NCBI RefSeq assembly: GCF_965638725.1
Contig: NC_134960.1
Location: 5,396,501 to 5,460,500 of the forward strand
Source of the DNA: Aptenodytes patagonicus
Lineage: Eukaryota; Chordata; Aves; Sphenisciformes; Spheniscidae
Length of the DNA: 64,000 bases
Direction of reading: 5' to 3'
A program made the translations under genes and the position numbers. Position 1 is the stretch's first letter. Each line of letters opens with the position of its first letter. Of the stretch, positions 53,189-62,262 are shown piece after piece. The notes beneath the pieces are model-generated. The model was not told the origin of the DNA. It saw only the letters and a list, made by a program, of their open reading frames with translations, and ran no database searches.

Positions 53189-53262
53189 GTTCATAGGGTA
53201 AATCCGAGGGCTAAGCCTCCTTGCAAGTCTCAGCATCCTGGCAGGGCCAGAGGAATGTCACA
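53189..53262 (+). other. Candidate 5' exon of the MYOT-like gene
   Basis: The 74-base block is bounded by an excellent acceptor (TTCTGTTTGTCTTTCCAG) and donor (ACA followed by GTAAGT). It lies 1.3 kb before the first clear MYOT-like coding exon. One frame is open across it, but joining that frame to the exon at 54594 does not keep phase. It is better read as a 5' UTR exon. If so, the join would place an A three bases before the ATG at 54594 and would also create an out-of-frame ATG upstream. No transcript evidence is available, so this rests on splice signals only. Confidence 0.3.
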
Positions 53263-54593
53263 GTAAGTGCAAACACTGTTGAGTCAAGTATATTCCGCCT
53301 CCTAAAGTCTCTGTCTCCATCCTGCCCTGTTTATTTTTTCCCCCCACATTAGGAAAAAGTGGAAAGCCTCCAGTATTTTGCTGACCATTGGTTCCTCAGC
53401 CAGTGAAGTCTGTAGTAGCCATTCAGTCCACCAGAGTTACACCACTTTATAGTTACACACATTTTATAATTCAGCCATTATCTATTGGCCCTCAAAGAGT
53501 AGGTGACACATTTTTAAAGTTATTGTTTATAGCATTTTAGAAATATTTTGCGAGGAACAGCTCAAGCACATCTTCAGCAAGTGACTAAGAGGCAAGGGTC
53601 ATCGTGAATATCAAGATCTGGACCCTAAGCTCTGGAAAAGGGCTTTCTGGCTTGGAACATTTCCTAGCCAGAATTGCTAAGAGAACTGATGGAGCAGGTG
53701 ACAGGGCTGGAAATGCTCGAGGGGCTGCCACGCAGCTTCGCCATTTGTCAGCCTACTTCAAAGATTCACTTCAGAACAGATAGTTGATTTAAAGCACATA
53801 CTTGGTCAAGAGCTGGGGAACTCAGACTGTCTAGAGACAGACTCACATCTTAACTCAGGCTGGAGGGAAAGAGCTGGTAACTTGAGTTATTTCAGGGAAA
53901 AGACAGATTATAAAAAAGACCAGTGCCACAGCAAAACAAACCCAAGCACTTCAGTTGCACATTTATACGCAAGACTCATGGTTCAAAAGCTAAATGAGAT
54001 GGATATGAGTGCACATCAATGCTCCACCATGGAACAAGGACATATCTTGCACTGCAAGTATTTGATCATCTTAAAACTGCCTTTCTTGCTTAATCAGAGA
54101 CCTTATTGTAACCTCTGCGTCAGCTGAGCTTTAAAGGAGGATGTCAGGACAGAGTACCAAAGTTCCTGCTCATTTCTCTACATTCAGCCTCATGGTGGTT
54201 ACCACATACAGCACACAAGCCAGGAAGAGCTAGACCTGGGATCACCTAGACCAGGTAGGGATCTCTGTAGAAGGGGACTGCTACTGGCAAGCAACACTGA
54301 TCTTTACATAGAGACTACAAGATGTGGGCAATTAATTGGCTTATAAGACCAGCAACGCTTACCGGTTATCAACTCCTCTTTCCACTAACTTGGTGTTCTC
54401 AGTCCAGGGAGGCCTTTCCTCTTGGAGCGCTTGAATGGAGACTCTCCACAGGGTATTTATTAGGCTGGCACATGAACAACAGATAAAACACTCTGACATC
54501 TTCTTCTGTTTCATAGTAAAGTGCCAGCAACACAGCTGGGTTTCTGCATATGAGGAATTCAAGCTATAAAAATCACTTTTCTTTGCTATATAG

Positions 54594-54656
54594 ATGCAGA
54601 GTCCCTCGGCGAGCCTGACCGGGTCTGCCTATGGAAGCACACCTGTGTTTACAAAG
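54594..54656 (+). CDS. MYOT: MYOT/palladin-family exon: lead-in to the Ig domain
   Basis: This 63-nt exon of 21 codons encodes MQSPSASLTGSAYGSTPVFT plus K. It lies between an acceptor (TTTGCTATATAG) and a donor (AAAG followed by GTAAAG), and it is in phase 0 at both ends. The end STPVFTK is the usual opening strand of palladin-family Ig domains (PPVFTK in palladin) and runs straight on into the next exon. The first codon is ATG, so translation may start here. An upstream coding exon is also possible because an acceptor precedes it. Confidence 0.6.
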
Positions 54657-55209
54657 GTAAAGAGCACAGGTTGTCTGAACGACATAGCTTGTTCTGCAAC
54701 TACTAGCATTAGATTTCGAGTTTTCTTGCTCCATCAGAAGGTATTTTGAGGCTGGAACATTGGTTCATTTACAATTCAAAAAAGCCAGCATGCTTCATTA
54801 GTGATGCTATCAAATTAACATCTTAATTGGTAAACGATCCAGACAGACAGAACCACTTACATGAATTCATCTCATTCATTTCCTACAAAGGAGGCTGAAG
54901 TGGAAACCTCTCATAGTAACCTCCCTTATTATGTTGTATCCACCGGAATAGATGTTTTTCCTGCATTTGTATCTTTATTTAAATGCATAAGCAAGCTGAA
55001 GCCTTTTAATGAGCACTGGTCTACAGGTGAAAAAACCTCCACTCACAACCCACTGCAAATGCATTTAGAATTAAATCAACTATTGTAAGTAAAATAAAAA
55101 TATGGGCATGAGATCATCTTCTTCACCGAAGGGTGTATCATTCCGTAATAATCGCTTCAACGGGGAAAAACTTATGTCAGCCATTTAACACCAATTTTTC
55201 CTCCTCCAG

Positions 55210-55351
55210 GGTCTACAAAACATAAAAGCTACGAAGGGTCAATTAGTGGTATTTGAATGTCGCATTCGCGCTACACCCACCTTACAGGTTCACTGGTACA
55301 GAGAATATGATCAGATAATAGATTCTGCCGATTTCCGAATACTACGAAAAA
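55210..55351 (+). CDS. MYOT: MYOT/palladin-family exon: first half of an I-set Ig domain
   Basis: 142 nt, phase 0 in and phase 1 out. The acceptor is TTTTTCCTCCTCCAG and the donor is AAAAA followed by GTAGGT. It encodes GLQNIKATKGQLVVFECRIR, then HWYREYDQIIDSADFRILRK. The first Ig cysteine (VFEC, Cys38 counted from the ATG at 54594) and the core tryptophan (HWYRE, Trp50) are present. The wording matches the second Ig domain of palladin (ELQN, QVVVLECRVR, DSPDFRILQKK). Proteins of this family bind alpha-actinin and actin in Z-discs or stress fibres. The intron before it is 553 bases and the one after is 630 bases; neither shows other features. Confidence 0.75.
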
Positions 55352-55981
55352 GTAGGTATTACTACGTCTGTTTGATGTACAGTAATTTTATTGGGACGAT
55401 GACAAGACAGGAACAGAACTGCTATAAAAATTAGGAGCTCCTACATGTTCACAGAGGCAGAGTTAAGTTTACAAGTATGAAATGACCTGAAGTCACAGGC
55501 TGCTGTGCAGAGCCTGCGGTTCCGCTGGCGACGCGTGAGCGGATCAGGCACAACGGGAGGAGATTGCCATGCTGTTAGTTGTTAATGCAAGTACTGCTGA
55601 GCCTGGAGGCATCGTCACTGTATATTACAACTACTGATGAACTCGGGGAAAAAAATTTGCAATATAAGCACATTTTAAACAATTTCTCCTACTCCCAGGC
55701 ATGAGGTCATAGCCCCAGTGGGCCAAATTCACAGCAACTAACTCCAAAGTCAGCGGAGCTCTTTCTAGATCACCTCAGTGAAGAGGTGTTTGTACCATCA
55801 GGTTCCAGCCAAACCTGAGCTTCCCCTACCCGCATGGTATTTCTCTTGATGGACAGGAAGGGAGATGGTCCCTTTTGTAACTGGGGTGACAGCTGAGGTG
55901 GGAAAGGAGGAGAGGGCTGAAGGTCTTTCTTCCATTCTGCCATTATAACCATTTAATTTTTTTCTTTCTTATTTTGAGCAG

Positions 55982-56005
55982 AGGCTTGTTCGTCAGCTGT
56001 TCCCG
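55982..56005 (+). CDS. MYOT: MYOT/palladin-family 24-nt microexon inside the Ig domain
   Basis: The 24 bases lie between a strong acceptor (TTTCTTATTTTGAGCAG) and a strong donor (CCCG followed by GTAAGT), phase 1 at both ends. Joined to its neighbours it completes K-K-A-C-S-S-A-V-P-E-E. In human palladin the same place reads KKPRSTAEPEE, so the microexon fills exactly the expected loop. Because it is a multiple of three it could be skipped without a frameshift. The intron after it is 553 bases. Confidence 0.7.
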
Positions 56006-56558
56006 GTAAGTACACTGCGCATTTTTTGTTAGACATCTTACCGGTTAATTACCCCAAGCTTAGTTTTTCCCACCTCATCCAAGATAAAACAATAATGTTC
56101 AAAGGGGAGCCAGAAGATAGCACTCAGTGTCAGGCTAAGAGCTTTCAAGTTCTTGGTTTTGACACAAGCGCCTGAAAAGCCCCAATTTATTTCACAACAC
56201 AATGAAAAAGGTATCATCCCTTTTACATTCAGCCAAGGAAGAGCACCCTATGTGTTAAGGGAAAGCATATCAACCATTCTGACCCGTGATCTTTCCTGGG
56301 TTTTAAACTTGTGCAAGAGAAGACAGAATTTAGCAAAAAATTTGTGCCTTGTTTCTTTAAAGCCACAGGAAGAAAGATTCTTCCTTCACCTTTGCTCCTT
56401 CTGAACCCCTTGACTTCCTATGCCCTTTACATCACTTTTTTGCACTTTATTGCTGGCAAGCCCCATCACTAAGTAGCAGTCCTTCTGCAAGGACCAACTC
56501 CTACAAGTTAACATTTGGTTTTCATGGTACAACAGCATGCCCGAATTTGTCATTTCAG

Positions 56559-56678
56559 AGGAAGTCTGCACCCTGGTTATTACAGAAGCTTTTCCAGAAG
56601 ACTCTGGAATATTTAAATGTGTTGCTGAAAATGAATTTGGATCTGCAGCATCCAGTGCACGTCTCTCTGTTTCTCCAG
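56559..56678 (+). CDS. MYOT: MYOT/palladin-family exon: second half of the I-set Ig domain
   Basis: 120 nt, phase 1 at both ends. The acceptor is AATTTGTCATTTCAG and the donor is CCAG followed by GTAAGC. It encodes EEVCTLVITEAFPEDSGIFK, then CVAENEFGSAASSARLSVSP. The motif DSGIFKC carries the second domain cysteine (Cys97), which pairs with Cys38. Palladin Ig2 reads EEICTLVIAETFPEDAGIFT at the same place, so family membership is secure. The domain is complete across exons 54594 to 56678. Confidence 0.8.
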
Positions 56679-57275
56679 GTAAGCACATGGGTCTCTGAGC
56701 TGAGCAACTAAGCACAAGACAATTTGCTGCTGCTCAGCATCAGGCAGCATCACAGATATTTGCCAAGAGAAGCCAGACCCAAACACTTTTGCAGGCTCAA
56801 GAGAAGAGAAATGGCCCAAAAATGCAGTCTGCTTGGGTACTTCTCAAAGCTGGATGCAAGTTGTTCCGCATTTCTGCTTTTGGCCCCTCTTCCTCCTGGG
56901 TCAAGGACGACAAGGTGAAGACGATGTTTTCTCTCACAGAGGAGTCTCATCCCTGAGCTTCACCCCTTCAGGGATCCCAGCTTAGCCCAACACATTGGCT
57001 GAATCTATACCTTGTTTATTGTAACACATGACTTGCCTGGCTTGTGCTGAAAGCCATCTCCAAACAGAGCAGCACCTTGCATGTAACCCAAAGCTCACCA
57101 GCCCCGGTGAGAAGTCAGGTTTGGCTCATGCAGCTGTGCAGGTTTTGGTCTACGCAGACCCCAGGCAGGTTGAACTCTCACTCCCCTGCACAGTCTCCCT
57201 TCCTGTTACCGCAGCGTGCGGTACTGGTGACCCACCACTGCTTTCTACCTGACTTGTGGACAATTCTACTTCCAG

Positions 57276-57534
57276 GAGCAAAAGAGCTGGAAAGCTTTGC
57301 GGGTGCTGCCCACAGGCCAGCTGTGCAAGTCACCATGAAGAAACCCACCTTCCCTAGGAACAGCCAAACAGGAGCCAAGGACCGAGATGCGGCTGGCCTG
57401 CCATCCTACAGCACAGAGACCCCAGCGCTGGGCAGTCGAGCAGAAGCCACAAACTTCGGCCAGATGAACTCCAAGAGCGAAGCTGAAGATTTTCATGGAG
57501 CTTATAAGAATTCGCCTCAGGCTTCACCTCTGCG
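57276..57534 (+). CDS. MYOT: MYOT/palladin-family exon: linker after the Ig domain
   Basis: 259 nt, entering in phase 1 and leaving in phase 2. The acceptor is GGACAATTCTACTTCCAG and the donor is TGCG followed by GTAAGA. It encodes a polar, probably disordered linker beginning GAKELESFAGAAHRPAVQVT and ending FHGAYKNSPQASPLR. This resembles the Ser/Pro-rich stretches between Ig domains of palladin and myopalladin. The later part typical of myotilin (an FNYxRPKxF start, then two Ig domains) is not found in the window, so those exons must lie beyond its right end or the product is short. The symbol MYOT rests on the neighbourhood with NPY6R known from human 5q31; PALLD or MYPN cannot be formally excluded. 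Confidence 0.65.
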
Positions 57535-60190
57535 GTAAGACAAAGAGAAAAATCACATCCCTGGGTTAGTTTTACACGATACTTAGAGGATGAACTTTCT
57601 AGAGACCCTGGCAATACAACTGCAAAGCTCCCGTGCCCCATACCCTAACAGGGAAACGTGCACATGCAGTAACCTGAGCTGTTTGCCTAAATGACAACGG
57701 GAACGTGTAACACCAGGCTCGATTTGACAAAGTATTTAACTATCTAAAGGCTCAGGAAGGTGCCTAATGGCATTTTCAGAAGTGCCTATCTATAAGTAAC
57801 TTTAAAAGCATCACCCCAAATAATTAGCCTCTAGAAGACCTTTGGCTCCACAGCAGAGCATGAGGCAAAGATCATAGTACCTGGGAAATTTCAAGGTACA
57901 ATACTGTTGCCGCCACCTTCCTCTGCAACCCTGGCCAAGTGGCATCACCTCATGTTTCTGCTTCCCATTCTGTAAGACATCAATAGAACTCGAGATCCTG
58001 TAAGCATGGTGCAGATTGCACCTGCAAAGCACTCTGTGGAGGAAAAGTAGTGAAGCAGTGACCCACTGGATAGAATGAAAACTGTCCCACGCCACGGTAG
58101 GGACACTCCTCGCCCAGGAGGTGGAGATTTTCCCCCAAGAATAAAGTGTTCCCTCCTAAAACAAGACTTGATCCAATTTCTGCCCCAAACACAGCTCTCA
58201 AGTAGCTTTGTACTTATTGCATTATTAGCTATTCTGTTTAATTGTTCCAGAGAAACAAAACAAGTTAGAACGCACATCTTAGCAATTCCATCCCAGATTT
58301 TTGTAGTGTTTCTCGGGTGTTTATAGGCATAACAAAGACCTCAAATGGTGACAGTTAAAAGGTCCAAGCCCAGCACTACAGAGAAGTTTCCTCAGTCTGG
58401 TTTGTGAAGGGGAGAGCTACGAGGCAGACGTGTGCCTCCTCTCCCAGCTGAATGCCAGCGCTGCATTGCAGCGATACTGTTACATCGTGTGTAAATGGCT
58501 GTCCGTGACAGAAAGCGTTCTCTATGTTCTAGATTATTTTTTTATGTACTCAGCCACTTTAACTAAACTGGTTATTTTAACAATTCTGAACATCCTCCTC
58601 CAAATTCACTACAGGAGAGATCATATTTCAGTATAGATTTCTCCGTGCGCAGGAATTTTTTTACTAAATCACTGAGTTAAAATGGGTTTGCTTCAGTAAC
58701 CTGCAGATTGCTAAGAGGAGGCTCTCAGCTTAGCTCCAAGCCCCTCCGTAAAATCCAGGCTTGCTCCAGGGAGATCAGCTGGGGCCCTAAGCAGACCCCA
58801 CTGCAGAATCAAAACCCTGGCTGAAGCTAACTTGCGTGCACTTTAGGAGACTGCAGCACCGCGAAGCTGCGGAGGGCTTGCCTGCAGCCTGCCATGAAGC
58901 CGTGCACGTGCTGTCGTTGTCTCCAAACATCACAAGCCAAGGGTGTGAATGCAGCACCGTATTCGAGTAAACTCATGCTTTACTACCCCAGGTCCAAACA
59001 CCTAGAGATAAGGCTGAGTTTGCTTGGAAGTATCTAACACAGACCAACATTGCATTGCTCGTAATCTTTACCTGATTGTTTTAAACAAGGGCAGACTCTT
59101 AATTGTCTTCTGAGCAAAAATGAAAGCCTTTTATAAAATCTCTAGCATAATTACCTCTTGGAAGGAATGGGGGCAGTAGGAGACATTTGCTAGCTGTCCT
59201 TTTAGAACAGGAGTAGTTTTCCAACCTCTCTCCAGATTTCTCAAAGGCAGCAGGCAGCCTGTACTCTGGCATTTCTAACAAGCAGCCTGTGGGGAAGCTC
59301 TTTTAGATGATACTTGCTGCTTAGGGTGACTACTTGTAAAGTGAGCTGTGCTTGCGTTTTTGTTTTTAAAGTTCTGGTTAGTTTGAAATGCAGTACCTAA
59401 TGTCCTGCATGAAGGGATATAACGTACCACCAAAATCAGCTATGTAATAGCTTTTAAAAAATTGGGTTATATAAAACATTAACTAGTGTCTAGAGCTGCA
59501 GAGTGCTTTTGATTAACAGCAATGCTGAACCGGATTTTGGAAGGCATTTACACGTCTCAGGAGAAAAAAACTATTAAAATTTCTACATATACCCATCTAT
59601 GAGCATCTAAACATCTTTAAAGCCCACAGTCTTATTGCCATGTGCTTTGAAACATCATTAGGAATGGGACTCAACATTGTAAATGTTGCCGTTACCTCAA
59701 ACTAAGCAATCATCTCTGATGACTAGCTGTACAATAACTGTCTTGTTAGACAGATTTAGCCATATAACTCTCACGTAGCGTATGTGGCTGCAACTGTATT
59801 ACCAAAGACAAAAAGAAATACCAACAAAGACAGCGATGACAGAACAAAGCTATTACTGGGGATAACTATAAAATGAATGAAGTCCTTGTACTCATACTTC
59901 TCCAAATTATTGCTTAGCAACAGCCACTCTACAAAAGCTAGAAAATGCAATTCTAGAAGGCTGTCACTACCAGCTACTCCTTTCTGAGCCCTTTATATCT
60001 GCAGCTTACAGTGTCCTTCTCAACAGCCTTAAAAAAGCAGAAGAAAATCTATACTGATTATTAACTTTATTAAAGGAACTTAATCCAAGCAAAAGAGGAG
60101 GCTTCAGGCACTAAGTATACCGCCAAGTCTTTTAGGTAGCTTTTAAGATTCCTTAATAAATAAGCAAAAGATTCTTAACTTTTTTTCTAG
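57535..60190 (+). other. Presumed intron of the MYOT-like gene
   Basis: I searched this for the next myotilin-type exon (FNYxRPKxF and alpha-actinin-binding region) and found none. Minus-strand open frames at 57.8-58.3 kb overlap each other and have no family resemblance. No repeat recognised. Confidence 0.4.
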
Positions 60191-60221
60191 CCATTTGTTG
60201 CTATATGACACAAGCGACTAA
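60191..60221 (+). other. Possible alternative last coding exon of the MYOT-like gene
   Basis: An acceptor with a strong pyrimidine tract (CTTTTTTTCTAG) ends at 60190. If the exon at 57534 is joined here, the split codon gives Arg and the frame reads HLLLYDTSD before a TAA at 60219-60221. An AATAAA lies at 60750-60755. This would end the protein at 212 residues counted from the ATG at 54594, giving a one-Ig isoform. An acceptor and a stop soon after can arise by chance. Confidence 0.2.
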
Positions 60222-61245
60222 GAGAACCCGATCAGACGCAACGTGTCACCATTCACAGAACGTAAACTGAAGCAGTACAGAAAAGCTGGTCTCCAACACC
60301 CCGCAGCGCTGGTCAGAGTACTATTAAGTTACCCTACCACAGGCTATGAGATTTTTTTTTTTCCCCCCCTACCTTCTGGATCTCACGTTTTTCCGTTCCT
60401 TCTCTTTCACACAAGTCGTCCTAGTTGCGGCCAGCCTTTCAAGTGCCTAAAGCTGTCCTTAAATTGATGCCTTGCAGCCAACTTCAGTTCTGAAACAAGC
60501 GTGCTGCACCCTCACTGCAGCCGATGGGAAGGCAGGGAGCCTGCCCGAGCACAGAGCCTGACCCTTAACACGCTCACAGCTTCCTACAGGGCAAACGACC
60601 TTTCTACAGTTACCTTTTTTAAGTACTCAACTCTCTCTGTGGAAACTACAGATTATTTTTTTTTTTTTTTTAAACTTAAAAAGCAAATCACCTCTCCAAC
60701 AACCAGGGGCACACTTCCTCCCTTAACCACTTTCATCGCGAGAAATTTAAATAAATTAGCTCTCAATTAACACCTGCTATTGTAGATTTAGTTCACAAAC
60801 GGTGGGCTGATGTTTAAATACAAACACTAAATGTGGATTAACTCTCGAAGATCGCTGTGCTGAAAGGCTCACCGGTACAGTGAAGGGAGAGAAGAGGCAA
60901 CTGAAAGATCAGGCGCAGCCCGAGCTGCGGTACTTATCGGGCTGGGGGTTTTTTTTCAACAATGGCGTGTACGTTAGGCAAGAGTTGCCAAGGTATCATT
61001 AAGATACTTAAGACACTAAAACGTTAATTTAAGATGTAATTAAGCATTGAAGCCTTTGATTAAAGGGATACAAATCACCTAATCTGCCAGCAGGATCTGT
61101 CGGTGTTCTGGTGAAAACACCACAGTTGCATCTTTTAATCCAAGTAAATACCTGTAATAACACACACGAACAGCAAAACATCAAATCATATTTTACCACC
61201 AAGCATATTTTATTTGTGTTATCCAGTTTATGACTCTTCAGACAC
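60222..61245. other. No gene supported; leads into the CpG island
   Basis: This holds an AATAAA at 60750-60755, T runs near 60353 and 60656, and no supported exon. Confidence 0.4.
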
Positions 61246-62262
61246 GTCCCCGAGCAATGCCGCTGCTCCCCATGAAGCTCCGCACTAGCGCGAAGGTGCG
61301 GGTAGCGCCGGGGGACGAGGGCACGGCGGCCGCGGCCGCGGGCGGAGGGCTCGGCCGGCTGCGCTGCTGGGTGCTTATTTGAACAACGTCGACGTCTGGC
61401 TTTCAAGTATCCGCTGCCTTTAAGTGCACAGCCTTAAAAGCAGTAACAGAGTGTTACCACGACGGAGGCAATTAGCTACAGCCAATTAGTAAATGAATCA
61501 AAAAAGGAATTTCGTTGAGATAACGAAGTGGGATGTGGGGACGTTTAAGCATGTTGCAGCAGTCCTTCCTCGCTGCTCCCTGGCGGCTGTTGTGGGCAAA
61601 AACCCCCTGCTTTTCTGTTCAACAGCTGTCGACTCCTTCAATTCTTCCCCTGCTCCCGCCGAACGCAGGCACGTACCCGGGAGCGGGGGAGGCGAGGGAC
61701 AGCGCCGAGCCTCAGCCGCTTGAAGCTCGGGGTGGGGAGAGCCGGGGCCGGCAGCTCCCTGCCCGCCGCTACCCTCCGCAGCCTGGCCGGAGGCGGGCAG
61801 CGCTCTGCCCGGGGCCGGGGCCGGGGCCGGGGCCGGCTGGAGCAGCGGCTTCGGGAAACCGCGGAGCCCCGGCCGCCCGCAGGCAGCAGCGGCCGGGCCC
61901 GGCTGCCGGCGGGGTCAGCTCCTCCCGAGGGCCGGCCCGGCGGCGGGGCCGGGCGGCGGCGCAGGCAGGCTTCAGCGCCGCCCGCGGGGGTGATTCGCTG
62001 CCCGCGGGCACCTGCCCAAAACCCGGGCTCCGGGCCTTAAATGAAGCGTCCCCGCGGGGCCGGGGCTGGTGGGGACTCTTATTCTGACAGCGGTGCGGGC
62101 AGGAGGACAGGCAGGTCCCGCCGTGTCATCTGCTGGCAGCACGTTAGAGCCTCCGGTCTTATAACGCTACGCGGAGGGGCTACTATGACAGTCCGGGTCA
62201 GTGAATGACGGTCCCTTCCCAAAATACCGGTTAAAGCCCAGGTGACAACTTCTAGGCTGTAG
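61246..62262. promoter_or_regulatory. CpG island, probable promoter of an unassigned transcript
   Basis: Very high GC and CpG density in two blocks (about 61246-61370 and 61640-62060) with a less GC-rich gap between. It includes overlapping GCGGCCGC sites near 61327 and a (GGGGCC)4 run. A consensus donor (CTGTAG followed by GTAAGG) at 62262/62263 would suit a first non-coding exon on the plus strand. The direction is not certain. It might be the promoter for a short downstream myotilin form, the next gene (PKD2L2 follows MYOT in human) or a divergent RNA. Long open frames inside it are a by-product of GC richness. Confidence 0.75.
61811..61834 (+). repeat. (GGGGCC)4 hexanucleotide repeat
   Basis: Four perfect GGGGCC units stand in a row in the CpG island. 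Four GGGG runs spaced by CC can form a G-quadruplex on the plus strand. The same unit is the one expanded in human C9orf72, but the locus is unrelated. Confidence 0.95.

Noticed and set aside
61029-61406. 125-codon minus-strand frame starting MKARRRRCSNKH
   Set aside because: Begins in the CpG island but runs into AT-rich sequence with no usable donor and no family match.
61533-62087. 184-codon Pro/Gly/Arg/Ala-rich frame in the CpG island
   Set aside because: Typical by-product of GC-rich DNA with few stops; parallel frames on both strands are also open.
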